NCBI RefSeq assembly: GCF_024054195.1
Contig: NZ_JAMXLB010000001.1
Span: forward strand, 3,488,737 to 3,552,736
DNA: 64,000 bases
Direction of reading: 5' to 3'
DNA from: Flavobacterium sp. NRK F7
GTDB lineage: Bacteria > Bacteroidota > Bacteroidia > Flavobacteriales > Flavobacteriaceae
Shown here piece after piece: positions 25,591 to 33,853 of this stretch. Made by a program: the position numbers and the translations under genes. The stretch's first letter is position 1. Each line of letters opens with the position of its first letter. The notes under the pieces are model-generated. The model saw only the letters and a list, made by a program, of their open reading frames with translations. It was not told the origin of the DNA and searched no databases.

Positions 25591-28500
25591 ATGAATGCTT
25601 TATTACAATTTGAATTGCAGTCTTATTTTAAAAAAATAAGATTCCATCTCCTTATGGTTTTCATTGTAAGCATAGGGGTTTTTGCCGGTACTAAATTTTC
25701 CATTTCTGTAGGTTCTGAAATCTACAAAAACGCACCTTATACCTTATTTTATATGATTGGCTTTCTAAGCCTTTTAAGTATTCTTTTCACCACACTTTTA
25801 GCTTCACAAATACTCTTTAAAGAGGAAGAAGCACACTTTAATCTCATCCTTTATGCTACACCAATTACTAAAAAAGTATATTTAAAAAATCGGTTTATCT
25901 TAGTATTTGGGATTAGTTTTCTATTTTTTACTCTTCTTGTCTTAGGCTATCTTATTGGTCAACAAATAAAATGGAATACTAACGATTATATTCATTTTGA
26001 CATATTAAATTACCTTATACCAGTCATTTTATTAGGTGGGATTAATACTTTTTTTTGTAGTGCGCTTATTTGTAGCATTAGTTGGTTAACTCAAAACAAA
26101 CTAATGACTTATATTTCAGGTTTGTTTATCTACATTTTATATATGGTTGCCTTACTATTTTCCAATTCCCCGTTTATGGCACAATCGATGCCTCAATCGG
26201 AAGAAGCAAGAAAAATAGCTGCACTTATTGATCCATTTGGTCTTTCTGGTTTTTTCATGCAAACCAATACTTATTCCATCACTCAAAAAAACACCGAGAT
26301 TATATTTCCAGAAGGTTATTTCCTTATCAACAGAGTTGTCGTTTTATTACTTTCTATCTGTTTTTTAGGCAGTACGTATCATTTTTTTTCTTTTCAAATT
26401 AAAAGCAGAAAATCACTTAAAAAGAACCCAATATCTACAATCAAAAAGAATAGGCATGCACCAATAAAAAAAGTCATTCCTGTTTTTAATTGGTATACTG
26501 CATTCAAAATGTTATTATCTTCAACTCGCTTACATTTAAAATATATTGTAAAAAGTATCCCTTTTATTTTAATTTGTTTAGGACTACTTTTTAGTGTAGG
26601 TATGGAAATTTATGGCGCTATCGAAAAAGGAATCAGGTTACCTCAAAAATATGCAACTTCAGGAGTAGTAACCAATACTATTATAGATACTTTTCCAATT
26701 CTTGGACTTATAATTATTCTTTTTTATGGACATGAAATTATTTGGCGAAGTAAAACAAATCGTTTTCATCTCATTGAAAATGCCACACCGCAGAACGAAT
26801 TGGTAAAGCTAGTTTCAAAATGGCTAAGTTTATCCATCATTAGTATTGGGTTAAGCACTCTACTATTACTTTTAGGCATACTATTTCAGGTTACTTACCA
26901 TTATACTTTCATTGACTGGAAAGCCTATTTTGGCATCTATCTTTTTGCAAATTGTCCTTTATTACTAAGTGCAGGACTTATTTGCCTGATTCAACATTGG
27001 ATTCCAAACAAATATGCTGGATTAACCATTTCTTCTATTTTTGTTTTATTAACAGCAACTGCTATAGGGAAAAGTTTTCTAATTCATCCTTTACTGCGTT
27101 TTCAAATCCCATTAAAAGCAGTTTATAGCGACATGAATGGTTTCGGAGTATATGGGTATTCTTATGTTTGGCTACTACTCTTTGGTTTTTCTTTTGTTGG
27201 ATTACTATTATATATGGCCACACAAATGCTACGAAAACAAAAAAAACATCTTCAAGTTACTATTATAGTTGTATTGGTTTTTATGATTGGAGTCAGTGGA
27301 TTTCTCTTTTCTAAGGATTTTCAATTTAAAAATGCACAAGAAATATTGAAAAATCAAGCCTTCTATGAAAAACAATTTCGAAAATTTCAAAACAAACCAC
27401 AACCCTCAATTACGAATGTTATTACTAATGTTGCTTTATTCCCTAGCCAAAATAGATATCGTATTACAGGTGAATATCACATTCAAAACAAAACCAACAA
27501 ACCTATTACAGAAATTTTAGTAAATTTTAGTGATGATTTCAACATAAAAAAAGCTATTTTACAAGTACACAATACTTCTTATACAGTAACCAATCAATAC
27601 GAAATCATCAACTTACAAAAAGATTTATTACCGCAAGAAGAGGCTGTTTTTAATTTTGTTTTAGAGTACCAATGGTTTCCTGTAAATGGTCATCAATCCT
27701 TCAATGCAATTGTAACTAATGGTTCTTTCATGAGAATTAGCAGGTATTATCCTCAATTTGGTTACCAAGCAGATAGAGAAATAGAGAAAAAAGAACAAAG
27801 AGCAAATTTTCAGCTTGGTGATGCTACTTCTATAAAAAAACTAGAAACTCCAAAAACAAAAACAGATGATTTTATATATCTAAAAATGACAATCTCAACT
27901 GAAAATGATCAAACCGCCATTAGTGTAGGTGAATTAACAAATCAATGGAAAGAGAAGAATAGAAACTATTTTGTTTATGAGACCTCAAATCTTATTCCTT
28001 TCCGTTTTGCCATTTCTTCCGCTCGTTATTCCTTAACAGAAACGCTTTATAAAGGAAAAAAAATTGAAGTTTATTATCATCCTAAACATAGTGAAAATGT
28101 AGAGCATTTAATCAAAAACGTTAAAAACACCCTCGATTATTGTGAACAAAATTTTAGTGAATATCCTTTTAAAACCATCCGTTTTGCTGAAATTTCTTCT
28201 TTTACCAAAGGTTTTGCAGCTACTGCTTATCCCAATACTATTTTCATGACCGAAAACACCCTATTTCACAGCAATATCAAAGCGGATAAACAACAAGATG
28301 TTATTAATGAATTAGCTGGTCATGAATTATCACATATTTGGTGGGGAAACAACCAAATTAATCCAGATGACAGAGAAGGTTATACAATGCTTACTGAAAG
28401 TTTTGCCATGTACACCGAACTTATGCTAGCAAAAAAAATGTACGGACAAAAAAGAGTATTGGAAAACGTGAATCTTCATACTGGAATTTATTTAAACGAA

Positions 28501-29067
28501 CGAAATTTTGAAACTGAAAAACCATTATACAAAGTCAATCATAACCAAACACACCTTAACTATTCAAAAGGTATGGTTGTACTGTATCAACTGAGTGAAC
28601 AAATAGGTGAAGCAAAAACAAATGAAGCATTGAAAAACTTTCTAAACAAATACAAGTATCCTAATAAAAACCCTATTACTACTGATTTTTTAAATGAATT
28701 ATATGCCATTACAGAGAAGAAAAAACACCCTAAAATTGATGACTTATTTAAAAAAATTACTCTCTATAATTTTCAAGCAAAAAACATGGTTGTAAAAGAA
28801 AACAAAAACACTTTCGAATTATACTTTGATTTAATAGCTCATAAATATTATGAAAATGGAAAAGGAAAAAAAACAAACGTTCTTTTTAATGATGGTGTTG
28901 AAATTGCCATCGAGTTTTCTGATGGAACTAGCAAAATAATAGAATCCGCTTTTTTTAAATTTAATAAATCAATTAAAATTATTTTAGAGAAAAAACCAGT
29001 ATATTTATACTTCGACCCCAATCAAAAATTTATCAAATTAACCAATGAACGCTTTTCTATACTATAA
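25591..29067 (+). CDS. ABC-2 permease fused to M1-family metallopeptidase
   Basis: A 1158-residue fusion. Residues 1 to about 580 hold two sets of about six membrane helices (ABC-2 permease type, in duplicate). After a beta-sandwich region (about 600-830) comes an M1 aminopeptidase domain with HELSHIWWGN at about 911-920 and the third zinc ligand in TESFAMYTE (Glu near 936). The spacing between the second His and this Glu is 20 residues, two more than in classical M1 enzymes. Codes directly after its ATPase (6 bp). It probably couples transport with peptide cleavage on the outer face of the inner membrane. This architecture is known in Bacteroidota, but its substrate is not. Confidence 0.9.
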   Translation: MNALLQFELQSYFKKIRFHLLMVFIVSIGVFAGTKFSISVGSEIYKNAPYTLFYMIGFLSLLSILFTTLLASQILFKEEEAHFNLILYATPITKKVYLKNRFILVFGISFLFFTLLVLGYLIGQQIKWNTNDYIHFDILNYLIPVILLGGINTFFCSALICSISWLTQNKLMTYISGLFIYILYMVALLFSNSPFMAQSMPQSEEARKIAALIDPFGLSGFFMQTNTYSITQKNTEIIFPEGYFLINRVVVLLLSICFLGSTYHFFSFQIKSRKSLKKNPISTIKKNRHAPIKKVIPVFNWYTAFKMLLSSTRLHLKYIVKSIPFILICLGLLFSVGMEIYGAIEKGIRLPQKYATSGVVTNTIIDTFPILGLIIILFYGHEIIWRSKTNRFHLIENATPQNELVKLVSKWLSLSIISIGLSTLLLLLGILFQVTYHYTFIDWKAYFGIYLFANCPLLLSAGLICLIQHWIPNKYAGLTISSIFVLLTATAIGKSFLIHPLLRFQIPLKAVYSDMNGFGVYGYSYVWLLLFGFSFVGLLLYMATQMLRKQKKHLQVTIIVVLVFMIGVSGFLFSKDFQFKNAQEILKNQAFYEKQFRKFQNKPQPSITNVITNVALFPSQNRYRITGEYHIQNKTNKPITEILVNFSDDFNIKKAILQVHNTSYTVTNQYEIINLQKDLLPQEEAVFNFVLEYQWFPVNGHQSFNAIVTNGSFMRISRYYPQFGYQADREIEKKEQRANFQLGDATSIKKLETPKTKTDDFIYLKMTISTENDQTAISVGELTNQWKEKNRNYFVYETSNLIPFRFAISSARYSLTETLYKGKKIEVYYHPKHSENVEHLIKNVKNTLDYCEQNFSEYPFKTIRFAEISSFTKGFAATAYPNTIFMTENTLFHSNIKADKQQDVINELAGHELSHIWWGNNQINPDDREGYTMLTESFAMYTELMLAKKMYGQKRVLENVNLHTGIYLNERNFETEKPLYKVNHNQTHLNYSKGMVVLYQLSEQIGEAKTNEALKNFLNKYKYPNKNPITTDFLNELYAITEKKKHPKIDDLFKKITLYNFQAKNMVVKENKNTFELYFDLIAHKYYENGKGKKTNVLFNDGVEIAIEFSDGTSKIIESAFFKFNKSIKIILEKKPVYLYFDPNQKFIKLTNERFSIL

Positions 29068-29142
29068 AAACAGGATAAAATACATTCAAAATTAAAAAAG
29101 ACATATCTATTATTATTTTTCTAATGCTAAATAGTTAGACCT

Positions 29143-29589
29143 ATGAAAAACATTTTTGATCCAAAAGACAATCAAGAAATCATAGCAAGAATTCACAATC
29201 TAACCCCTGAGTCTAAAGCACTCTGGGGTAAAATGAGTGTAGATCAAATGGTCTCTCATTGTATAGCTCCTATTAATGTAGCCTTGGGAACCGAGAAAAT
29301 AAATGTTCCTATTCCACTAAGAATTATGGGAAGATTGATGAAAAAATCATGGTTAGATGCTCCAGAATTTAAAAAAAATACTCCTACAGCTAAAGAATTC
29401 ATTCGTAAGGAAACCTATGATTTTGAAGCCACAAGGAACGAATTAATAAAAAGTGTTGAAAAATTAAGTAAAGGCTTTCAAGTAGTACAATTAGAAACGC
29501 ATCCTTTTTGGGGTAAACTCACAGAAAAAGATTGGAACAATCTTCAATGGAAACATTTAGATCATCATTTAAGACAATTTGGAGTTTAA
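29143..29589 (+). CDS. DUF1569 protein (DinB-like fold)
   Basis: A 148-residue soluble protein: LTPESKALWGKMSVDQMVSHCIAPINVALG, then THPFWGKLTEKDWNNLQWKHLDHHLRQFG. The four-helix pattern with histidines in the MVSHC and HLDHHLRQF positions resembles DinB/DUF1569, a metal-binding fold. The role is not established. Separate from the ABC genes (75 bp gap). Confidence 0.8.
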   Translation: MKNIFDPKDNQEIIARIHNLTPESKALWGKMSVDQMVSHCIAPINVALGTEKINVPIPLRIMGRLMKKSWLDAPEFKKNTPTAKEFIRKETYDFEATRNELIKSVEKLSKGFQVVQLETHPFWGKLTEKDWNNLQWKHLDHHLRQFGV

Positions 29590-29595
29590 TTCTTT

Positions 29596-29626
29596 TTTGT
29601 ATCCATTTTAAGTTACTTACCTTTGC
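29596..29626 (+). promoter_or_regulatory. promoter of trmD
   Basis: TTTG at 29596-29599, a 19-bp spacer and TACCTTTG at 29619-29626 match the Bacteroidota consensus well, 43 bp before the trmD start. Confidence 0.65.
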
Positions 29627-29668
29627 ACACTTGTTTTTGAAAATTTGCACTTGAAATAAAGAAGTACC

Positions 29669-30346
29669 ATGCGCATCGATATTATTACTGTTTTACCTGA
29701 ATTGATTAAAAGTCCCTTTGAAGCCTCTATTCTTAAGAGAGCTATTGAAAAAGGATTGGTTGAAGTTCATTTTCACAATTTAAGAGACTACACGACTAAC
29801 AAACAAAAAAGTGTGGACGACTATCAATTTGGCGGTGGGGCAGGAATGGTAATGAGTATTCAACCTATTGATGATTGTATTTCAAAATTAAAAAGGGAAC
29901 GCGCATACGATGAAGTAATATACATGACTCCAGATGGTGAAACATTACATCAAGGAATGGCTAACAGCATGTCGCTTTTAAAAAACATTATCATCCTTTG
30001 CGGCCATTATAAAGGTGTAGATCAAAGAGTTCGTGATCAATTCATAACCCGAGAAATTTCAATTGGAGATTATGTATTATCAGGTGGTGAATTAGGAGCA
30101 GCCGTTTTATGCGACAGTATTATACGATTAATTCCAGGGGTTTTAAGCAATGAAACTTCAGCTTTGACTGATAGTTTTCAAGACAATTTGTTAGCGCCTC
30201 CCGTTTATACTCGACCCGCAGAATATAAAGGTTGGAAAGTTCCAGACATTTTACTAAGCGGAAATTTTCCAAAAATAGAAGAATGGAGAGAACAAAAAGC
30301 CTATGAACATACTAAAAACAGACGTCCTGATTTATTAAAAGAATAA
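29669..30346 (+). CDS. trmD: tRNA (guanine-37-N1)-methyltransferase TrmD
   Basis: A 225-residue SPOUT-class enzyme that methylates G37 of tRNAs with SAM. The deep-knot motifs are clear: [34 protein letters not shown] and [17 protein letters not shown], then PPVYTRP. Length is standard. It precedes rplS by 174 bp, echoing the classic rpsP-rimM-trmD-rplS order, although rplS has its own promoter here. Confidence 0.97.
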   Translation: MRIDIITVLPELIKSPFEASILKRAIEKGLVEVHFHNLRDYTTNKQKSVDDYQFGGGAGMVMSIQPIDDCISKLKRERAYDEVIYMTPDGETLHQGMANSMSLLKNIIILCGHYKGVDQRVRDQFITREISIGDYVLSGGELGAAVLCDSIIRLIPGVLSNETSALTDSFQDNLLAPPVYTRPAEYKGWKVPDILLSGNFPKIEEWREQKAYEHTKNRRPDLLKE

Positions 30347-30418
30347 TTTTCAAAAACTTAACTCAAAAATAAAGTTTTCAAAAAGAGGCATTTCAACTAA
30401 AAATATTAGGCTTTCGAA

Positions 30419-30448
30419 TTTGAAAATTGTTTTTTTTAATTATCTTTG
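30419..30448 (+). promoter_or_regulatory. promoter of rplS
   Basis: TTTG at 30419-30422, an 18-bp spacer and TATCTTTG at 30441-30448. Transcription would start near 30455, so reading frames beginning at 30446 cannot be the translated start. Confidence 0.65.
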
Positions 30449-30520
30449 CACCCACATTTGGACCAACCTCTAGCGAAGGACGTGTATGTTGCTCTGAATC
30501 AAACATTTATTTTATACAAA
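30449..30520 (+). promoter_or_regulatory. candidate ribosomal-protein leader RNA upstream of rplS
   Basis: The stretch between the promoter and the rplS ATG is clearly richer in G and C (about half) than other spacers in this window. It contains short pairings such as CCT/AGG around CTAGCGA, and ATGTT/AACAT. A structured autoregulatory leader for L19 would explain this. I cannot test covariation here. Confidence 0.45.
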
Positions 30521-30874
30521 ATGGCTAATTTAGTTGATTTCGTAAATAACGAATTCGTTGCAAAAAAAGATTTCCCAGATTTTAATTCTGGAGACACAAT
30601 CACTGTGTATTATGAAATTAAAGAGGGTGAAAAAACAAGAACTCAGTTCTTCAAAGGTGTTGTAATCCAAAGAAGAGGTTCTGGTTTAACTGAAACTTTT
30701 ACAATTCGTAAAATGTCTGGTGCTGTTGGTGTAGAGCGTATCTTCCCAGTTAATATGCCAGCATTACAAAAAATTGAAGTAAACCAAAGAGGTAAAGTTC
30801 GTAGAGCTCGTATTTTCTACTTCAGAGAACTTACTGGTAAAAAAGCAAAAATTAAAGAAAAAAGAAGAGGTTAA
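30521..30874 (+). CDS. rplS: 50S ribosomal protein L19
   Basis: A 117-residue bL19 starting MANLVDFVNNEF, with FNSGDTITVYYEIKEGEKTRTQFFKGVVI, RRGSGLTETFTIRKMS and FPVNMPALQKIEV, ending in the basic tail KKAKIKEKRRG. The start at 30521 is chosen because it gives the conserved N-terminus and the upstream frame (from 30446) begins inside the promoter. A strong terminator follows. Confidence 0.97.
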   Translation: MANLVDFVNNEFVAKKDFPDFNSGDTITVYYEIKEGEKTRTQFFKGVVIQRRGSGLTETFTIRKMSGAVGVERIFPVNMPALQKIEVNQRGKVRRARIFYFRELTGKKAKIKEKRRG

Positions 30875-30900
30875 TCTTTCATTTTCTGAAAATTATAAAA

Positions 30901-30929
30901 AAGTCGCAACAAATGTTGCGACTTTTTTT
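30901..30929 (+). terminator. terminator after rplS
   Basis: The perfect 11-bp stem AAGTCGCAACA/TGTTGCGACTT with an AA loop and a T run. Confidence 0.9.
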
Positions 30930-30976
30930 ATTAATATAAATTGCACTACGTAAATAAAACGAATACTTAATTTAGC

Positions 30977-30984
30977 TATATTTG
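30977..30984 (+). promoter_or_regulatory. Bacteroidota -7 promoter element
   Basis: TATATTTG, 25 bp before the DoxX-like gene at 31010. Confidence 0.5.
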
Positions 30985-31009
30985 ATATACTAACCTTAAA
31001 ACTATTTAT

Positions 31010-31384
31010 ATGAGAATTGCAACGATTATTATTCGTATCCTTTTGGGATTATTTTTACTTTTTGCTTCCATTACTTATTTTTTTCCAATGGGAGAACAAC
31101 CTACTCCTACTGGTGATATGGCAACAGTTTTTGCCGGATTTATGGCAACGAAATACTTAATGCCTTTAGCCAAATCTGTAGAATTACTAGTTGGCCTTTC
31201 TTATGTGTCTGGAAAATTTGTACGTCTTTTCAATTTGGTTTTACTTCCTGTTTCACTCAACATTTTACTTTTAAATATATTCCCAACAAAAGAAGCTCTA
31301 CCAATTGCATTAGTCTTATTTTTAGGAAATTTATTTCTAATTTATTCGCATTGGAACAGTTATAAAGATATTTTAAAAGCCTAA
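31010..31384 (+). CDS. DoxX-like membrane protein
   Basis: A 124-residue inner-membrane protein with four hydrophobic segments. The N-terminal RILLGLFLLFASITYFF, then KYLMPLAKSVELLVGLSYVSG and LVLLPVSLNILLLNIF match the DoxX/DoxD-like family. Such proteins are linked to thiol or quinone redox chemistry in some bacteria, but no partner is nearby. Stands alone between two terminators. Confidence 0.82.
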   Translation: MRIATIIIRILLGLFLLFASITYFFPMGEQPTPTGDMATVFAGFMATKYLMPLAKSVELLVGLSYVSGKFVRLFNLVLLPVSLNILLLNIFPTKEALPIALVLFLGNLFLIYSHWNSYKDILKA

Positions 31385-31397
31385 TCCTTTTAAAAAC

Positions 31398-31430
31398 AAA
31401 AAAGCCAAATTCAATGAATTTGGCTTTTTT
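31398..31430. terminator. bidirectional terminator
   Basis: A 15-bp perfect stem AAAAAAGCCAAATTC/GAATTTGGCTTTTTT with a 3-nt loop separates the DoxX-like gene (+) from lpdA (-). Confidence 0.9.
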
Positions 31431-31451
31431 GCACTATGATTTTTTTTTAAC

Positions 31452-32855
31452 TTACACATGTAAAGCTCTATTATCCGTTGCTGCTAAAGCCGCTTCTTTT
31501 ACCGCTTCTGCAAATGTTGGATGCGCATGAGACATTCTCGAAATATCCTCAGCACTAGCTCTAAATTCCATCGCCGTAACCGCTTCTGCAATTAAATCAG
31601 CACAACGAGCACCAATCATATGAATACCTAAAACTTCATCCGTTTTGGCATCTGCTAAAATTTTAACAAATCCATCGGTATCACCACCAGCTCTTGCTCT
31701 TCCTAACGCCTTAAATGGAAAGTTACCTGCTTTATAAGCCAGACCAGCTTCTTTTAATTGCTCTTCTGTTTTACCAACAGCTGCTACTTCAGGCCATGTA
31801 TAGACCACACCAGGAATTAAGTTATAATCAATATGTGGCTTTTGTCCTGCTAAATATTCTGCCACTAAAACACCTTCTTCTTCCGCTTTATGAGCTAACA
31901 TAGCGCCACGAATTACATCACCAATGGCAAAAATATTAGAAACATTGGTTTGTAAGTGATCATTTACTTCAACTAAACCTCTTTCAGAAATTTTCACCCC
32001 TGCTTTATCAGCATGTAAACCATCAGTATAAGGACGACGCCCTACCGCTACCAAACAGTAATCTCCTTCTAAAACCAATTCTTTACCTTTCGCATCATCT
32101 GCCTTAACTGTCACATTGTTTCCATTTCGTGAAACTTCTTTTACTTTATGAGATGTGTAAAATTTCATTCCTTGCTTTTTCAATACTTTTGTCAATTCTT
32201 TAGACAAAGCACCGTCCATACCAGGAATAATTCGATCCATATATTCTACTACAGAAACTTGAGCTCCCAAACGTAAATATACTTGACCTAACTCAATACC
32301 AATTACTCCACCTCCAATAATCACTAAATGCTTAGGAACTTCTGGTAACTTTAAAGCTTCAGTTGAAGTAATTACTCTTTCTTTATCAATTTGTATAAAA
32401 GGTAAATTAGATGGTTTAGAACCTGTTGCAATAATGGTATTTTTTGACTCAATTACTTCAGAAGAACCATCCTTCTTTGAAATTTTTATATGGGTAGCAT
32501 CTTCAAATGACCCCACACCTTCAAATACAGTAATTTTATTTTTGTCCATTAAGAATTTAACACCACTACACGTTTGATCCACAACCGCTTGTTTGCGCGC
32601 AATCATTTTTTCCAGATTAATCTTAACATCTCCCGAAACCTCAATTCCATGGTCTGCAAAATGTTGTAATTCCTCATAATGATGTGAAGAGGCTAACAAA
32701 GCTTTAGACGGAATACATCCTACATTCAAGCAAGTTCCACCTAAAGTAGCATATTTTTCAATAATTGCGGTTTTGAATCCTAACTGAGCACATCGTATTG
32801 CTGATACGTACCCACCTGGACCAGAACCTATAATGGTAACATCAAATTGACTCAT
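31452..32855 (-). CDS. lpdA: dihydrolipoyl dehydrogenase (E3)
   Basis: A 467-residue flavoenzyme that reoxidises dihydrolipoamide in the pyruvate, 2-oxoglutarate and branched-chain dehydrogenase complexes. FAD motif IGSGPGGYVSAIRCAQLG, redox disulfide GGTCLNVGCIPSK, NAD motif VIIGGGVIGIELGQVY, AIGDVIRGAMLAHKAEEEG and the C-terminal HAHPTFAE with the catalytic His are all present. It is not next to E1 or E2 genes. The -7 element TAATTTTG at 32889-32896 on the minus strand probably drives it. Confidence 0.97.
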   Translation of the reverse strand: MSQFDVTIIGSGPGGYVSAIRCAQLGFKTAIIEKYATLGGTCLNVGCIPSKALLASSHHYEELQHFADHGIEVSGDVKINLEKMIARKQAVVDQTCSGVKFLMDKNKITVFEGVGSFEDATHIKISKKDGSSEVIESKNTIIATGSKPSNLPFIQIDKERVITSTEALKLPEVPKHLVIIGGGVIGIELGQVYLRLGAQVSVVEYMDRIIPGMDGALSKELTKVLKKQGMKFYTSHKVKEVSRNGNNVTVKADDAKGKELVLEGDYCLVAVGRRPYTDGLHADKAGVKISERGLVEVNDHLQTNVSNIFAIGDVIRGAMLAHKAEEEGVLVAEYLAGQKPHIDYNLIPGVVYTWPEVAAVGKTEEQLKEAGLAYKAGNFPFKALGRARAGGDTDGFVKILADAKTDEVLGIHMIGARCADLIAEAVTAMEFRASAEDISRMSHAHPTFAEAVKEAALAATDNRALHV

Positions 32856-32888
32856 AATATATTATTTCTTTGATTTAATTTAAAAGTA

Positions 32889-32896
32889 CAAAATTA
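32889..32896 (-). promoter_or_regulatory. Bacteroidota -7 promoter element
   Basis: Reads TAATTTTG on the minus strand, 34 bp upstream of lpdA. Confidence 0.5.
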
Positions 32897-32946
32897 TGAA
32901 ATATTAATCCTTTTTCTGCATTATTTAGAGATATTTAAAAATAAAA

Positions 32947-32970
32947 AAGTCTGCCAATGATGACAGACTT
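32947..32970 (-). terminator. terminator after the GG-leader peptide gene
   Basis: AAGTCTG/CAGACTT stem; on the minus strand it is followed by a T run. Confidence 0.7.
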
Positions 32971-32995
32971 CTATTATTTTAAAATTCAAAATGAA

Positions 32996-33193
32996 TTAAA
33001 TTTCATCTTGACAAGTATATACTTGTGGACAAGCAATGAACTTTTGACAGTAATATGGACCTGTTACTGCACCACTACAAGAACATCCACATTTTGATAA
33101 ATCATAATTTCCGCTAATTCCTCCAAAAATATTTTTTTGGTTTTCTTTAGTTAGAACTTGTGCTCCTTCAATGTTTAAAAATTTACTTTTCAT
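32996..33193 (-). CDS. double-glycine-leader, six-cysteine peptide precursor
   Basis: A 65-residue peptide. The N-terminal half (KFLNIEGAQVLTKENQKNIFGG) has the amphipathic leader plus Gly-Gly pattern used by bacteriocin-type ABC peptidase-transporters. Cleavage would release a core of about 40 residues with six cysteines (KCGCSCSG, then YYCQK, ACPQ, TCQD), which could form three disulfides. It has its own terminator. No dedicated transporter, LanM-like enzyme or immunity gene is adjacent. The neighbours are lpdA and an Lrp regulator. Bacteriocin or signalling function is inference. Confidence 0.7.
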   Translation of the reverse strand: MKSKFLNIEGAQVLTKENQKNIFGGISGNYDLSKCGCSCSGAVTGPYYCQKFIACPQVYTCQDEI

Positions 33194-33237
33194 GTTTAAA
33201 TAATGTTTATTTGTTAGGGTAGCTAAAATACAAAAAA

Positions 33238-33705
33238 CTAATTATTTTGCAATCTAAAAACAGTAGTATTTTTTACCTCGCCAATCATAAAAGTACTATG
33301 TGTACTTCCAATATGTTGAATCGTTGTGAGTTTAGTAACCATAAATTCACGATACGCTTCCATATCTTTAACATAAATTTTCAAAATGTAATCATAATCT
33401 CCACTCACATGAAAACACTCTAACACTTCGTCAAGTTTAACTACTTCTTTTTCAAATTGAGCAATCAAATCGATATTATGCTGAATTAATTTTACATGGC
33501 AAAAAACCACAAAATTTTTCTCTATTTTTGACTTATCTAAAAGAGCTACATATTTTTGAATTACTTGCTCCCTTTCAAGCTTCTTAATTCGCTCATAAAC
33601 AGCTGTAACTGATAAATTTAATTTTAAAGACAGTTCTTTAGTGGTCTTTTTAGTATCAGTTTGTAACAATTCAAGTAGCTTCTTATCTATAGCATCTAGT
33701 TTCAT
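33238..33705 (-). CDS. Lrp/AsnC-family regulator
   Basis: A 155-residue regulator: N-terminal HTH (IDKKLLELLQTDTKKTTKELSLKLNLSVTAVYERIKKLE) and C-terminal RAM ligand-binding domain (VLECFHVSGDYDYILKIYVKD). It is transcribed divergently from the methionine gamma-lyase-like gene with 148 bp between starts. That arrangement fits an amino-acid-responsive regulator of that enzyme. The -7 element TAATTTTG (33730-33737, minus) lies in the shared region. Confidence 0.92.
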   Translation of the reverse strand: MKLDAIDKKLLELLQTDTKKTTKELSLKLNLSVTAVYERIKKLEREQVIQKYVALLDKSKIEKNFVVFCHVKLIQHNIDLIAQFEKEVVKLDEVLECFHVSGDYDYILKIYVKDMEAYREFMVTKLTTIQHIGSTHSTFMIGEVKNTTVFRLQNN

Positions 33706-33729
33706 TTTTTACAATTTTAATCAAAAATA

Positions 33730-33737
33730 CAAAATTA
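33730..33737 (-). promoter_or_regulatory. Bacteroidota -7 promoter element
   Basis: Reads TAATTTTG on the minus strand, 25 bp before the Lrp gene, in the AT-rich divergent spacer 33706-33853. Confidence 0.5.
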
Positions 33738-33853
33738 TAGTATAAAAAACTATTTTTAAAAGATTAAATAGTGTTTAATTCTAAAAAAAATAATTTATAT
33801 TGAAAATTTAATTTGATTTACTCAATTTTGAATCAAATTAAAAAACATTCCTT

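Noticed and set aside
25591..29067. Possible assembly or frameshift artefact joining a permease and a peptidase
   Set aside because: The frame is continuous over 3.5 kb, both parts are complete and the same fusion type is known in Bacteroidota.
30446..30520. Longer rplS start giving 25 extra residues
   Set aside because: It begins inside the -7 promoter element and lacks similarity to bL19 N-termini; the ATG at 30521 gives the conserved start.
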